From the NCBI GenBank assembly GCA_963664795.2, contig CAXXYJ010000074.1:1-64000 (forward strand): 64,000 nt of DNA, written 5' to 3'. Below are positions 36,845 through 46,959 of the stretch, in pieces; positions within the stretch are counted from its first letter, which is position 1, and the number at the start of each line of letters is the position of its first letter. The DNA is from VXNJ01 sp963664795 (lineage in GTDB: Bacteria; Chloroflexota; UBA11872; VXNJ01). The notes beneath the pieces are model-generated. The model saw only the letters and a program-made list of their open reading frames with translations, made no database searches and had not been told where the DNA came from. The position numbers and the translations under genes were made by a program.

Positions 36845-37138
36845 TCAGCGCCCGCCGGCCGCCGACAGCGGAGGCTCGGAAGACTTCCGGCCTTCGAGGA
36901 AGTTATCGACTTCCTGATCGTCGAGCAATTGATTTAATCGAGTTGGATCGATTTCTGGATTCAGGCGCGCATCAAACGTCCGGACCCGGTACGCAGTCGC
37001 CGTCCCGCTCGATGCGCCCGGCGAAAGTCCGCGACGAATCGCGTCGTTGACCGCCTGCTCGAAGGGGACGTTCAGTCGTCGGGCGCCTTCCCGGAGCACA
37101 GTCTCGAGGTCATCGTCGAGGGTCAACGTGATTCGCAT
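36845..37138 (-). CDS. Ribbon-helix-helix antitoxin-like protein
   Basis: The 97-residue protein starts MRITLTLDDDLETVLREGAR, a beta strand plus helix of the VapB/MetJ-Arc ribbon-helix-helix type, with FEQAVNDAIRRGL as the second helix. The remaining 50 residues would be the toxin-binding tail. No PIN-domain or other toxin gene lies downstream before nrdR, so it is either an orphan or a stand-alone repressor. Confidence 0.6.
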   Translation of the reverse strand: MRITLTLDDDLETVLREGARRLNVPFEQAVNDAIRRGLSPGASSGTATAYRVRTFDARLNPEIDPTRLNQLLDDQEVDNFLEGRKSSEPPLSAAGGR

Positions 37139-37308
37139 TGAGCATCGTGTCGCTAATGGCTGATCATCGCGTGCCCATTATTGACGCCCGTGCGCCGCGC
37201 GCAATAGCCGGTAATCGTTTCAACGCTTGCAATTCCCCCGTGCGCGTCGGACGGCGCCGTCACCGGGCCCTCAATCAGCCGAGCTTCTAAAGCAAAGATC
37301 ACCGCCTC

Positions 37309-38576
37309 GTGCCAGCAGCAAATTCGGCAGAGTCCCAACCCGTCCCCTCCGGCTCCTCCGCGCCTGCATTCGGCGCGCGCAGAATCGCACCTGACCACCG
37401 CGATCCTGATCACGCTCGCGGCCCTGGCGCCGCTTTCGATCGACATGTTCCTGCCGTCGATCCCGGACATCACGGCCGAATTTGCGGCCGACTCGGCCAC
37501 GATCCGCCTGGCGGTGACCATGTACCTTCTGGTCTCGGCGGGCGCGGCGCTGCTGTTCGGTCCGATTTCGGACCGGTTCGGCCGCCGCCCGGCACTCATC
37601 GCCGGCATGCTGCTTTACGTATTGGGCGGGATTCTGTGCTGGGTATCGGTTTCGGCCCCGATGCTGGTCGGCGGACGCATCGTGCAGGGATTCGGCGGCG
37701 GAGTCGGGATGGCGGTCGCCAGCGCCACCGTCATCGACATTTACGGCCGCGACCGGGCGGCGCGGATCCTGGCGATCATGGGCGTGGTAATGTCGCTGGC
37801 CCCGATGCTGGCCCCGATCGTCGGCGGGATCTACCAGGAGACCGTCGGCTGGCGCTGGGGTGTTCGGGACGCTCACCCTGATGGGGGCGGCCCTGATTTC
37901 GGTCTACCTGCTCTGGATTCCCGAGACCAATCTCCAGAGGGACCCCGACGCCCTGCGGGTGCGGCGCATCCTGGGCAATTACCGAACGCTTTTTTCGACG
38001 CGCGTGTACGTGATTCCGGTCACCCTCTTTGCGGTGATGTTCTCCGGGCACCTGGTGTTCATATCCACGTCCGCCCTGGTGCTGATCGACGAAATCGGAA
38101 TCGGCCCCGGGCTGTACGGAATCGCCTTCGGAGTGGTCTCCTCCGGATTTATGGCCGGCGGGGCGATCGGCGGAGCGCTGGTCGGGCGGCAGAGCGGCCA
38201 GCGGATCATGGTCGGCGGCGTCAGCATGACCGCGGCGGCCGCGCTCGCGCTGCTGGCGGCGGCCTGGCTGCTGATCGAACCGGGCTCGGGGTTTTACGGG
38301 GCCGCGCTGCTCGTGGTGCCGATGTTCTTTACCGCAATGGGCTCGGCGATTCTGCGACCGGTGGCGACGGCGGCCGCGCTGACCCCGTTTCGCCAGATGG
38401 CCGGACTGGCCTCGGCCGTGCTGGGGTTCTCGATGATGTTGGTTTCGTCCCTTTACGCGATCGGGTTTGCGGCCCTGCTTGAACCCAACGCGCTCTCGAT
38501 GGCCGCGGCGATCGCCCTCACCGGGGTCGGCTCGTTCCTGCTGGTGCTAATCGCCGGGCGAAATGTTATTCGTTGA
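37309..38576 (+). CDS. Bcr/CflA-type MFS efflux protein, copy 1 (frameshifted)
   Basis: This is a 12-helix major facilitator of the drug:H+ antiporter DHA1 (Bcr/CflA) type. Diagnostic are IDMFLPSIPDITAEF at helix 1, the loop motif FGPISDRFGRRPALIAG and GRIVQGFGGGVGMAVASAT. The frame breaks at the GGGG of 37856-37859; with one G fewer it reads GWRWVFGTLTLMGA and runs cleanly to 38576. A second break near 37385 separates the proposed GTG start (37309) from helix 1. It is the first of three tandem paralogs; the exported substrate is unknown. Confidence 0.8.
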
Positions 38577-38594
38577 TCGGGTCGCCGGGCCGGC

Positions 38595-39870
38595 TTGAGG
38601 GAGAAGGCGGCGGCGGGCGCCGGCGGGTCCGGCCGCGACCGATTTAACCGCAGGCGCGCCGAATCGCACCTGACGACCGCGATCCTGGTCGCCCTGGCGG
38701 CCCTTGCGCCGCTCTCGATCGACATGTTCTTGCCGTCGATCCCGGACATCACGGCCGAATTTGCGACCGATTCGGCCACGATCCGCCTGACGGTTACCGG
38801 GTACCTCTTGGTATCGGCGACCTCGGCGCTGCTTTTCGGCCCGGTCTCGGACCGGTTCGGCCGCCGCCCGGCGCTTATCGCCGGGATGGCGCTATACGTG
38901 GTCGGGAGCGCGCTGGCCTGGTTCGCGATCTCGGCTCCCATGCTCGTGGCGGCGCGGATCGTGCAGGGTTTCGGCGGCGGGGTGAGCATGGCGATTGCGA
39001 CCGCCACCGTCATCGACGTCCACGGCAGCGACCGGGCGGCCCGGATTCTGGCCGTGATCGGAGTGGTGATGTCGCTGGCCCCGATGGTCGCTCCGATCGT
39101 GGGAGGGATCTATCAGGAGACGGTCGGCTGGCGCTGGGTCTTTGCCACGCTGACCCTGCTGGGGGCCGGACTGGTCGCAACCTATCTGGCTTGGATCCCG
39201 GAAACCAACCTGCGGCCGGACCCGGCGGCGCTGCGGCTGCGGCGCGTGGCCGGCAACTACCGCAGGCTCTTCTCGACCCGGGTCTACGTGGTCCCGGTAG
39301 CCCTGTTCGCGCTGACCTTCTCAGGGCACCTGGTGTTCATTTCCACCTCGGCCCTGGTTCTCATCGACCAGATCGAAATCAGCGCGGGGCTTTTCGGGGT
39401 CGCCTTCGGGGTGGTCTCGTCGGGCCTGATGGCGGGCGGGGCGATCGGCGGCGCCCTGGTCGGCCGGCTCCGGGCCGACCCGGATCCTCATGGCGGGCAT
39501 CGGGCCTGACCGCGCTCGGATCGCTGGCCCCTGCTGGCGGCCCGCGCTGCTGCTGATCGAGCCCGGATCGGGCCCTTGCGGGGCGCGGGTCTGATCGTGG
39601 CCCCGATGTTCTTCACCCTGCTGGGGCACGGCGATGTCGTGGGCCGGTTCGCCACCGCCACGGCGCTGACCCCCCTTTCGGGAGATGTCGGGCCTGGCCG
39701 CGGCGGTGCTGGGAGTTTTCCATGATGGCCGTATCGTCCCTCTACGCGATCGGGTTCGCGGCGCCTGCTGGCCCCGTCGGCGGCCCTCGATGGGCCGGGG
39801 GCGATCGCCCTGTCGGGAGTCGCGTCCCTTCCTGCTGGTGCTGCTGTTCGGCCGCCAGGTCATTCGCTGA
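38595..39870 (+). pseudogene. Bcr/CflA-type MFS efflux protein, copy 2 (second half with many single-base insertions)
   Basis: The first 290 or so codons from TTG 38595 are clean and closely match copy 1 (ESHLTTAILVALAALAPLS, FGPVSDRFGRRPALIAG, STSALVLIDQIEI). From about 39463 the frame is lost repeatedly. The lost frames can be restored by removing extra bases from short runs (for example GACCCGG at 39478, GGGCC at 39503), after which the sequence reads through to GRQVIR and TGA at 39868-39870. True inactivation is possible, but the pattern fits consensus errors better. Confidence 0.7.
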
Positions 39871-39971
39871 AGAATGGCCCCGCCGGGGCCGGGCAGGGAA
39901 TGCACGCGGTGGGATCATTGGTTGAATGCAATGGCCCGAACGCTGCGGCCGGTGCCTACGCTTAGGACTTG

Positions 39972-41254
39972 ATGCCCTCACCCGCCCAACGCGGCCGCGG
40001 CCTCGCCCTCTCCGCAAGCCGAGCACGACTCGCGCGCCGAATCGCGCCTGACCGACCGCGATCCTGATCGCGCTCTCGGCCCTGGCGCCGCTCTCGATCG
40101 ACATGTTCCTGCCGTCGATCCCGGACATTACGGCAGAGTTTTCAGCCGACTCGGCGACGATCCGGCTGGGCGGTGACGATGTACCTGCTTATGTCGGCAA
40201 CCTCGGCGATGCTGTTCGGCCCCGGCCCTCGGACCGCTTTCGGGCGCCGGCCCGCCCTGGTGGTGGGGATGTCGCTGTACGTGCTGGGCGGGATCCTGGC
40301 CTGGTTCTCGGTTTCCGGCCGAAATGCTGGTGGCGGCGCGGATCGTGCAGGGGGTTCGGCAGCGGGGGCCGGGATGTCGATCGCCCCGCGCCACGGTCAT
40401 CGACGTCTACGGGCGCGACCGGGCCACCCGGATCATCGCGATCATGTCGGTGGTCATGGCCCTGGCGCCGATGCTGGCGCCGGTCGTCGGCGGCATCTAC
40501 CAGGAGACGGTCGGCTGGCGGTGGGTCTTTGCAACCCCTGACCCCTGATGGGAAATCGGCCTCATCGCCCGCCTACATCTACCAGATCCCCGAAACCAAC
40601 CTGCAGCGCGATCCCAGGGCGCTGTACGTTTCCGCAGATCCTGCGCAATTACCGGACCCTTTTCTCCACCCGCGCCTACGTCGTGCCGGTGGCCCTGGTC
40701 GCGATCGTATTCGCCGGTCACCTGACGTTCATCTCAACCTCGGCGCTGGTGCTGATCGACGACATCGGCATCTCGCCCGGGCTGTACGGGATCGCATTCG
40801 GAAATCGTCTCGGCCGGCCTCATGGCCGGGCGGGGGCCATCAGCGGCGCCCTGGTCGGCCGGGTTGCCGGCGCCCTGGCTGCTTTTTGGGGGGAATGACC
40901 CTGACCGCTGTCGGCGGGACGACGATGTACACCCTGGCGCTGCTGATCAGGGAGCCGGGATCGGCCCTGGCCGGGGCGGCGCTGATCGTGGTTCCCATGT
41001 TTTTTTACGACGATGGGAGCCTCGGTGGCAAGGCCGGTGATCACGGTGGCCGCGCTGGCCCCGTTCCGGCACATGGCGGGCCTTGCCGCGGCGGTCATGG
41101 GGTTTTCGCAGATGCTGCTCTCCTCGCTCTACGCGATCGTGTTCGCGGCCCTGTTCGCTCCCAACGTGTTGACGATGAACCGGGGCGATCGCGTTCACCG
41201 GAATCGTCGTGCTGACCCTGGCAAACCGTCGCCGGTCGTGGCATCACCCGCTGA
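39972..41254 (+). pseudogene. Bcr/CflA-type MFS efflux protein, copy 3 (heavily frameshifted)
   Basis: The ATG at 39972 leads into a third copy of the same transporter. Segments in alternating frames include IDMFLPSIPDITAEFSADSA, TVIDVYGRDRATRIIAIMSV, YRTLFSTRAYVVPVALVAI and SQMLLSSLYAIVFAALFAPN. Comparison with copies 1 and 2 indicates roughly one extra base every few tens of nucleotides, usually lengthening a C or G run. The proposed end, with one base removed, is the TGA at 41252-41254. Codon-level conservation persists, so a functional gene may be hidden by errors. Confidence 0.65.
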
Positions 41255-41921
41255 CTCCGACCGGCTGGCCCGGGCGCGGGACCTGCAGGAAACGGCTGCG
41301 CGGCCGGGTCCGGATCGAGCCGCTTGCCGGCGCCCCGCGGCGGGTGGCCGGGGTCGACGTCCACTTCGAACCGGGCGGCGATCGCGCCTGGGCGGCGGCC
41401 TGTGTGGTGTCGGGTTCGCCCCCCGCAGCTGACCGAATCCAAGGTGGCCGCGGTCCCGGTAGATTTTCCCGTACCGGACCGGCTACCTCTCCTTCCGCGA
41501 GTTGCCGGCCGTGGAAGCGGTCCCTGGCCGAGCTCTCCGAGCCACCCGACCTTGCTGCTGCTCGACGGACACGGAATCGCCCATCCGCGCCGCTTCGGCC
41601 TGGCCTGCCACGCCGGCGTCGAATTCGACCTGCCGGCCGTCGGCTGCGCCAAGTCGCGGCTCTGCGGCCGGTTCGTCGAACCGGGTCAGGAGGCCCTGGA
41701 GCGGACCGACCTCAAGGACGGGGAGGAGCTGCCTGGGCAGGGTCCTGCGATCGCGCGCCGGGGTACGGCCGATATTTGTCTCGGTCGGCCCACCGCATCA
41801 CCCCTGGACCAGGGCGGTCTATGCGGTGATCGGCTGCCTGGACGGGTACCGGATCCCGCTGCCGCAGCGCCTGGCCCCACAACCTGGCCCCGTTCGGCGG
41901 CCCCGGTCGGGCGGCGGGTAA
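41245..41921 (+). pseudogene. nfi: Endonuclease V (frameshifted in this sequence)
   Basis: Endonuclease V nicks DNA near deoxyinosine. The fragments are in family order: PRRVAGVDVHFEPGGDRAWA with the first catalytic Asp, then SFRELPAVEA-type sequence, DGHGIAHPRRFGLACHAGV, AVGCAKSRLCG with the conserved Lys, and FVSVG plus the C-terminal DGYRIPLPQRLA. They lie in all three frames and need several single-base deletions to join. The stop at 41919-41921 fits the expected length of about 220 residues. Start position is uncertain. Confidence 0.7.
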
Positions 41922-41925
41922 CCCA

Positions 41926-42694
41926 ATGGACAACCGCCGCGCCTACGACGACGTCGCCGCCCACTACGACCTCGAGTACCCCCGGCCCCGCGGTCGAGCG
42001 AGCTGGAATTCTGGCGGGGCCAGCTGCCGGCGCCGGACTTGAAGGTCCCTGGAACTGGCCTGCGGATCGGGGACGCCCTGCTGCTGCCCCTGGCGCGCGG
42101 CGGGGCCAGGATGACCGGGATCGATTCCTCGCCGGCCATGCTCGCCCGGGCCCGCGAAAGACTGCGCGCCGAACCGGCGGTCGGCGGCGCCGGCGTCCGG
42201 CTGCATGAGCAGTCGATGCAGGAACTGGACCTGGACGAAGAGTTCGACCTGGTCATGGCCGCCTTCAACGCGCTCCCTGCTGGTCCCGCCACCGCGAGCT
42301 GGGCGCCCGTGCTGGAGCGGGTCCGAGCGCACCTGGGCCGGGGGCGGCAAAACTGGTGGCGGAGCTGTTCGCGATGACGGAATTTCGACGCCCTGCCCGA
42401 CGACGAATCTGCTCAACTGGCGGGCGGCGAGGGGTCCATGGTGGCGGGACCGAAGCTACCGCTACGATCCCCCAGCTCAGGGGCCGGAATCTCGCACGTG
42501 AGCTACCGCCGCGGCCACGGCCAGGTGGCCCAGCCGGCACAGCTACGGGCTGCACCTGCACAGCTGGCCGGAACTGGAATCGCAGCTGGTCGAGTCCGGA
42601 TTCCGGATCGAATCCCTCTACGGGGGATTTGACCGGCGCCCCGTTCCGCGATCCCGGCGGCCAGCTGATCTTTGTCGCCCGCCCCACCGATTGA
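41926..42694 (+). pseudogene. Class I SAM-dependent methyltransferase (frameshifted in this sequence)
   Basis: ATG 41926 begins MDNRRAYDDVAAHYDLEY, typical of small-molecule methyltransferases. The SAM-binding region (LELAC-like with DALLLPLARGGARMTGIDSS), the motif EEFDLVMAAFNAL and a C-terminal GLHLHSWPELESQLVESGFR and GGQLIFVARPTD can be followed through several frame changes. The acceptor is not identifiable. It follows the endonuclease V gene by four bases. Confidence 0.6.
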
Positions 42695-42788
42695 CCGAAC
42701 CCGAATCCCCAGAATTTAGAATCCGATCAGGGGCGCGATGTTTCCACGGGCAATTAGGCCCCGACGAGCAAAACTACCGGAGGGCGGA

Positions 42789-43181
42789 ATGGCTTCGACC
42801 GAGGCTGACAAGCGGCCGCGCAGCCGCGAAAAGGTATTCGTCGTCCGCTGCCCGGACGGCCAGGAACTTGAAATTCGCAAGGCTCGCCTGCGCTGGACCG
42901 ACAGCTTCCGCTGCAAGTGCGGGGACCGTGCTCCTCGCTGGACGAAGTTTTAGAAGCAACTGCACGAGCAGGGTCATGACGTTCACGACCTTGCCGCGCG
43001 GCCGGGGCAATTTCCGCGAGCGGGTCCAGGGACTGCCGATGCCGCAGGGGCGGGTCCCTTCGTGGCCGGCGAAACGCTGCAGCGTTCAGACGATGCCGAA
43101 CGTTCGGGATCCCGGATCTGGCGCTTCAAGCCGGTCGAGCGGGCCCGACCCTTCGAGAAGGGCTTCTCGAAGGTCCGCTAA
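42789..43181 (+). pseudogene. Small hypothetical protein (frameshifted in this sequence)
   Basis: The frame from ATG 42789 reads MASTEADKRPRSREKVFVVR and then CPDGQELEIRKARLRW with FRCKCG, suggesting a small domain with a few Cys residues. The frame then breaks; a continuing frame reads HDVHDLAARPGQFPRAGPG and ends FEKGFSKVR at TAA 43179-43181. I do not recognise the family. It shares the insertion problem of its neighbours. Confidence 0.4.
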
Positions 43182-43211
43182 CCTACCGCAGCGGCCCGAC
43201 GGGGCTGCGGC

Positions 43212-43697
43212 TTAGCCGATCTCCAGCGTCGGATCCAGGCGAAACCACGGTCCGCTTTCGGCCGAGTTTCCCCATTCCAGGAGATCGGCGAACGAGACCG
43301 TCATCCCGGAGTCCTCGCTCGCTGTGGCGGGCAGCGATCCGTCCCTGATCGCGGCGGCGACCACGTCCACCGGCAGGTCGAGCAGTTCGGACGCGGCCAG
43401 CAGGGTCAGCGGGCCCGCGAGGGACTCGCTCAGGGCTTCGGACTTGGCGGCCAGGACGGCCTCGGCGTAGCGTTCCAGGCCGGCCCGCGAGAGCCTTCCC
43501 AGCGATTCGCGGTCGCGATTCCATTCGAGCACCCATTCGCCGTCGGAGAGTTCAAGCGCGAAGTAGGTGTCCGGGTCTTCGCCGAGCGCGCGGCGCGCGG
43601 CCAGGAACTGACCGTCGATACCGGGCAGCGCGTCAGGTCCGCGTGCTGCCAGGCGGGCGATCATCCGAGCGCGCAGGGAGGAATCGGTGGCCGTCAT
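43212..43697 (-). CDS. Hypothetical protein, about 161 residues
   Basis: The protein starts MTATDSSLRARMIARLAARG at ATG 43697, one base after the stop of the upstream epimerase gene. It contains ALELSDGEWVLEWNRDRESL, a helix-rich middle (LERYAEAVLAAKSEALSESL) and a region SELLDLPVDVVAAAIRDGSL that looks like a small helix-turn-helix or excisionase-like segment. Family unknown. The frame is clean, unlike the + strand genes beside it. Confidence 0.6.
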   Translation of the reverse strand: MTATDSSLRARMIARLAARGPDALPGIDGQFLAARRALGEDPDTYFALELSDGEWVLEWNRDRESLGRLSRAGLERYAEAVLAAKSEALSESLAGPLTLLAASELLDLPVDVVAAAIRDGSLPATASEDSGMTVSFADLLEWGNSAESGPWFRLDPTLEIG

Positions 43698-43698
43698 G

Positions 43699-44487
43699 TC
43701 AACTCGATTCGATGATGCCGGGGATGTCGACGTCCCAGAGACCGGACATTCCGCCGGCGGCGATGACCGCGTCGGCGTAATCCTCGGCGTTGTCGGCCGG
43801 GATGTAGCCCAGATCGGCAACCGCCGAGGTTATGTCCCAGTAGGAGCGGGCGTTGTTGGAGACGCCGTAGTAGACCCCGAATGAGATCCCCGCGGTCTCG
43901 ACCGAGCGGGTGACCAGGTCGATCAGGTCGCGGTCGGAGAGCCAGGTGGACAGGATCCGCCGCCCTTCCCATTCGGTCGGCTTGGCCCGGTACTTGTAGC
44001 TGCCGATCCGCAGGCAAACGACTTCCATTCCGTAGCGGTCGGTGTAGTAGTTGCCGAGCGCCTCGCCGTAGACCTTGGCGGCCCCGTAAAACCCGTCCGG
44101 GCGGTACCCGATGTCGGGCCCGGCCGCCTGCCCGGCCAGTTCCTGCCAGCCGGCGGCGTGGTTGGAGCTGGCGAAGATGAAGCGCTTCACGCCGGCCAGC
44201 CGCGTCGCCTCGTAGGCCGCGTACAGGTCGACGATGTTCGACCGCAGGTAGGGCTCGAACTCGTCGGTGTCGTGGTTGGCCTTGCCGTGCATGTGGACGA
44301 TCGCGTCCTGGCCCGAGAACGCCGCAACGGTCTGGTCCATGTCCGAAAAGTCCAGCTCGATAAAGCGCGGGTCCGGATTCGAGCTGCGCGAACTGCCGGT
44401 CAGCTCCCAGCGATCGTCTAGATCTTCCATGATGGTGCGGCCGATCTGCCCGGTTGCACCGGTCACCAGCACCTTTAATTTGGACAT
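43699..44487 (-). CDS. NAD-dependent epimerase/dehydratase (uronate dehydrogenase-like SDR)
   Basis: The 262-residue extended SDR has VTGATGQIGRTI at residues 7-18, the FASSNHAAGW active-site strand, and the YGAAKVYGEALGNYY Tyr-x3-Lys motif. The combination of a short length, SSNHA and LRIGSYKYRAKP recalls uronate dehydrogenases and related sugar-acid enzymes. ATG 44487 (MSKLKVLVTG) is preferred over a frame that opens 30 nt earlier. The divergent neighbour is a 2-hydroxyacid dehydrogenase, so a sugar-acid pathway is possible. Confidence 0.82.
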   Translation of the reverse strand: MSKLKVLVTGATGQIGRTIMEDLDDRWELTGSSRSSNPDPRFIELDFSDMDQTVAAFSGQDAIVHMHGKANHDTDEFEPYLRSNIVDLYAAYEATRLAGVKRFIFASSNHAAGWQELAGQAAGPDIGYRPDGFYGAAKVYGEALGNYYTDRYGMEVVCLRIGSYKYRAKPTEWEGRRILSTWLSDRDLIDLVTRSVETAGISFGVYYGVSNNARSYWDITSAVADLGYIPADNAEDYADAVIAAGGMSGLWDVDIPGIIESS

Positions 44488-44571
44488 CGCGCCCCCGATT
44501 TGTTCACTACCGGCCATTATCGTTATTTGGGGGCCGGAACCGCCAGCGGACGCAACCGGGGGAGAGAGCTC

Positions 44572-45674
44572 ATAGCTGCCAAACTAGCCGTCGGTCTCTG
44601 CGCCAACGCGCACGTGCGGGCCGAATACATCGGTGCCCCCCGATCTGGATCGCCTCCATCAGTTCGCCAGCTTTAGCTGGCTCGAATCCGACCTCGAATC
44701 GGAATGGCACCGACCGCCCCCGTACGAGCCCAAGGCCGAGGCCGCCCTGGCCGAATTCGCGCTTGAGCTGGACGCGCTAATCGTTTGTCACGGCTCGCCG
44801 CGCATTACCGGATCGCTCCTTTCGATGACCCCGCGCCCTGCGCCTGGTCGGAGAGCTGGAGGGCGACCGGCTGGCCCGCCGGATCGACGTTTCGGCCTGC
44901 ACCACCCGCGGCGTGGTCGCGGTCGATACGACCCAGGGGCTCCTCGTACCCGGTCTCGGAGTGGGCCCTGGCGCCTGATGATGATCGGCCTGCGCGACGC
45001 AGGGGCCCCTTTTTCGGCGGATCATCAATCATGAGGAGGTTCCCCGTCGGGCGACACCCGGCCCGGACCTGCCCTTCTACCGGCGCGGCGAGCTCGAGGG
45101 CAAGACCGTCAGCCTGCTCGGCTGCGGGGCAACATCGGCCGGCGCCCTGATCGAATACCTGCGGCCGTTCAACACACCCGTCCCTGGTTCACGACCCGTA
45201 CATCCCGATCGAGACGGCCGACGCGATGGGGTTCGAGCTGGTCGGCTGGGAGGCGGCGTTTTACCCCTGGCCGACGTGGTCGTATGTCTTCTGCCTTTGA
45301 CCCCGGCCACCCAGCAGAGCATCGGCCGGGCCGAACTGGACCTGATCCGGCCCGACTGCGTCTTCGTGAACGTCTCGCGCGGCGCGGTGGTCGATTCCGA
45401 CGCCCTGATCGAGCGCTGCCGGCGCGGCGACATCAGCGCCTGCCTGGACGTATTCGATCCCGACACGATTCCTACCGATTCGGAAATCCGCGATCTGCCC
45501 AACGTGTTCATCTCACCGCACATCGCCGGCAACACCCAAGCCTCGCGGACCCGGTTCTTCGCCCTGATGGTCGATGAAATAGACCGCATGCGCCGCGGGT
45601 TCGAACCCCGTTACCAGCTCAGCGACCGGACGCTGGCCAATCGCTCCGGTGACCCGCCCCCGCCGCGCGGATAG
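44572..45674 (+). pseudogene. D-isomer-specific 2-hydroxyacid dehydrogenase, NAD-binding (5' two-thirds frameshifted in this sequence)
   Basis: From 45276 to the TAG at 45674 the frame is clean and shows CLLPLTPATQQSIG, FVNVSRGAVVDSDALIERC and LDVFDPDTIP with PHIAGNTQ, the family C-terminus with catalytic Glu and His. Upstream, in changing frames, are the catalytic-domain pieces WHRPPPYEPKAEAALAEF, LVGELEGDRLARRIDVS, PVSEWALALMMIGLRDAG and LLGCGNIG-like sequence. The breaks are single extra bases between about 44780 and 45280. The start is uncertain; an ATA at 44572 follows GGGGGAGAG. Confidence 0.7.
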
Positions 45675-45676
45675 CA

Positions 45677-46345
45677 ATGCGCCGCAAGTACCGGTCCTTG
45701 ACCGACGACCTCTACGACCACATCACCGCGGTCAGCATGCCCCCCGACCAACTTCTGTTGGACCTGATCGCCGAGACCGACGAGCTGACCAAGGACTGGG
45801 CCGGTATGCAGATCTCTCCGGCGCAGGGATCGTTCATGCATCTTTTGACGCGCCTTATCGGCGCCCGCAGGGCGCTGGAGCTTGGAACCTTCACCGGCTA
45901 CTCCTCGATCTGCATAGCCCGCGCGCTCCCGCCCGACGGGAAGCTGATCTGCTGCGACGACAGCCCCGAATGGACCTGCGTGGCCGAACGCTACTGGCGC
46001 CGCGCCGGGCTCTCGGACCGGATCGAGCTGCGCTCGGGCGAGGCGGTGCCGACTGTCCAGGCCATGCCAAGGGAAGAGCAGTTCGATCTGGCGTTTCTGG
46101 ACGCCGACAAGAAATCGAACTGGACCTACTACGAAGAGGTCCTGCCACGCCTGCGCCCGGGCGGGGTGATCCTGATTGACAACGCGCTTTCAGGGGTGGA
46201 ATCCGAGGACTCCGAGCGGTCCCGAAGCGCGCGCGAGCTAAACGAGCGCATCAGCGCCGACGACAGGACCGATTCGGTGCTGCTGCCGGTAGCCGACGGG
46301 CTGATCCTCGCGCGCAAGTGCGACCCAACCCCTGCGTCGAAATAA
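45677..46345 (+). CDS. O-methyltransferase (class I, catechol/caffeoyl-CoA type)
   Basis: The 222-residue protein has the family layout: VSMPPDQLLLDLIAETDELT, the SAM motif ALELGTFTGYSSICIARALP, DDSPEW, FDLAFLDADKKSNWTYYEEV with the metal-binding Asp residues, and GGVILIDNALSG. It methylates a hydroxyl group of an aromatic or other small compound, typically with Mg2+. It begins two bases after the dehydrogenase stop and is probably co-transcribed. Substrate unknown. Confidence 0.88.
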   Translation: MRRKYRSLTDDLYDHITAVSMPPDQLLLDLIAETDELTKDWAGMQISPAQGSFMHLLTRLIGARRALELGTFTGYSSICIARALPPDGKLICCDDSPEWTCVAERYWRRAGLSDRIELRSGEAVPTVQAMPREEQFDLAFLDADKKSNWTYYEEVLPRLRPGGVILIDNALSGVESEDSERSRSARELNERISADDRTDSVLLPVADGLILARKCDPTPASK

Positions 46346-46404
46346 ACCTTGTTTGGGGCTTTTACCATAGATTGTTCCAGATTCGTTAGCACCATTAGGT
46401 TCTT

Positions 46405-46959
46405 ATGGCGCCTCCAGAGGGGCGTCGTCCTGTCGGACCGGAAGCGGCTGCCGCAAATCCGCAACCCTCGCGTCTAATGGATCCCGACCCTGAAATCACC
46501 GCGATTTACGCCAGCATCCTCGCCGAGCACAAGAAGATCCAGAAGGAGCAGGGTTTCTCCCGGCTGCTCCAGCAGTTCCTGGTCAAAACCGGACTGATCG
46601 ATCCCGCCGATATCAGAGAAGACATCGAAGTATTTCCGGTTCTGGCAGACGTGATGACCCCCACGCACGCATTCATATGTAAGTGGCGCGCGACGATTAT
46701 GGGCGTGCCGTGGCAGCGCTGCGTGCTGGAGGTCAACGTCTTTTTTCTCAAAGCCAAGGAAGTCGCCCCGGACGTTACCTGGGGAATCCTCACCGACGGC
46801 CGCTACTACATCACGCGTCGCCCCGGCCAGATGTACGACCCGGTGGAGAATGGCGATATTTTCGTGATCGACGAACCCGACCGATGGCCGCAGCTGCGCG
46901 ACTGGTTGCGCGCGCAGATCGACTCGCCTGAATTCGGGCCAGTACCGGATCCCTGGTAA
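46405..46959 (+). CDS. Hypothetical protein at the edge of the restriction-modification island
   Basis: The 184-residue protein is unfamiliar. An internal ATG at 46477 (MDPDPEITAIYASILAEHKK) may be the real start, since the 24 residues before it are Pro/Ala-rich. It is mixed alpha/beta with CVLEVNVFFLKAKEV and VTWGILTDGRYYITRRPGQM. The GILTDGRYY stretch recalls the phrase seen in some restriction-enzyme N-terminal domains, but no nuclease motif is clear. Codon use is intermediate between the host and the island that follows. Confidence 0.55.
   Translation: MAPPEGRRPVGPEAAAANPQPSRLMDPDPEITAIYASILAEHKKIQKEQGFSRLLQQFLVKTGLIDPADIREDIEVFPVLADVMTPTHAFICKWRATIMGVPWQRCVLEVNVFFLKAKEVAPDVTWGILTDGRYYITRRPGQMYDPVENGDIFVIDEPDRWPQLRDWLRAQIDSPEFGPVPDPW

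Larger units (their letters stand above)
37309..41254 (+). repeat. Tandem triplication of a Bcr/CflA-type MFS gene
   Basis: Three head-to-tail paralogs (37309-38576, 38595-39870, 39972-41254) share long near-identical stretches, for example the helix 1 region starting at about 37433, 38717 and 40093 and the IYQETVGWRW region. Synonymous differences between copies are frequent, so the duplications are not recent. Such repeats can also confuse assembly, and the dense indels start inside copy 2. Confidence 0.75.

Noticed and set aside
39463..45280. Programmed frameshifting or a coordinated pseudogene cluster
   Set aside because: The breaks are far too dense and lie in unrelated genes; the pattern of extra run bases points to sequence error.
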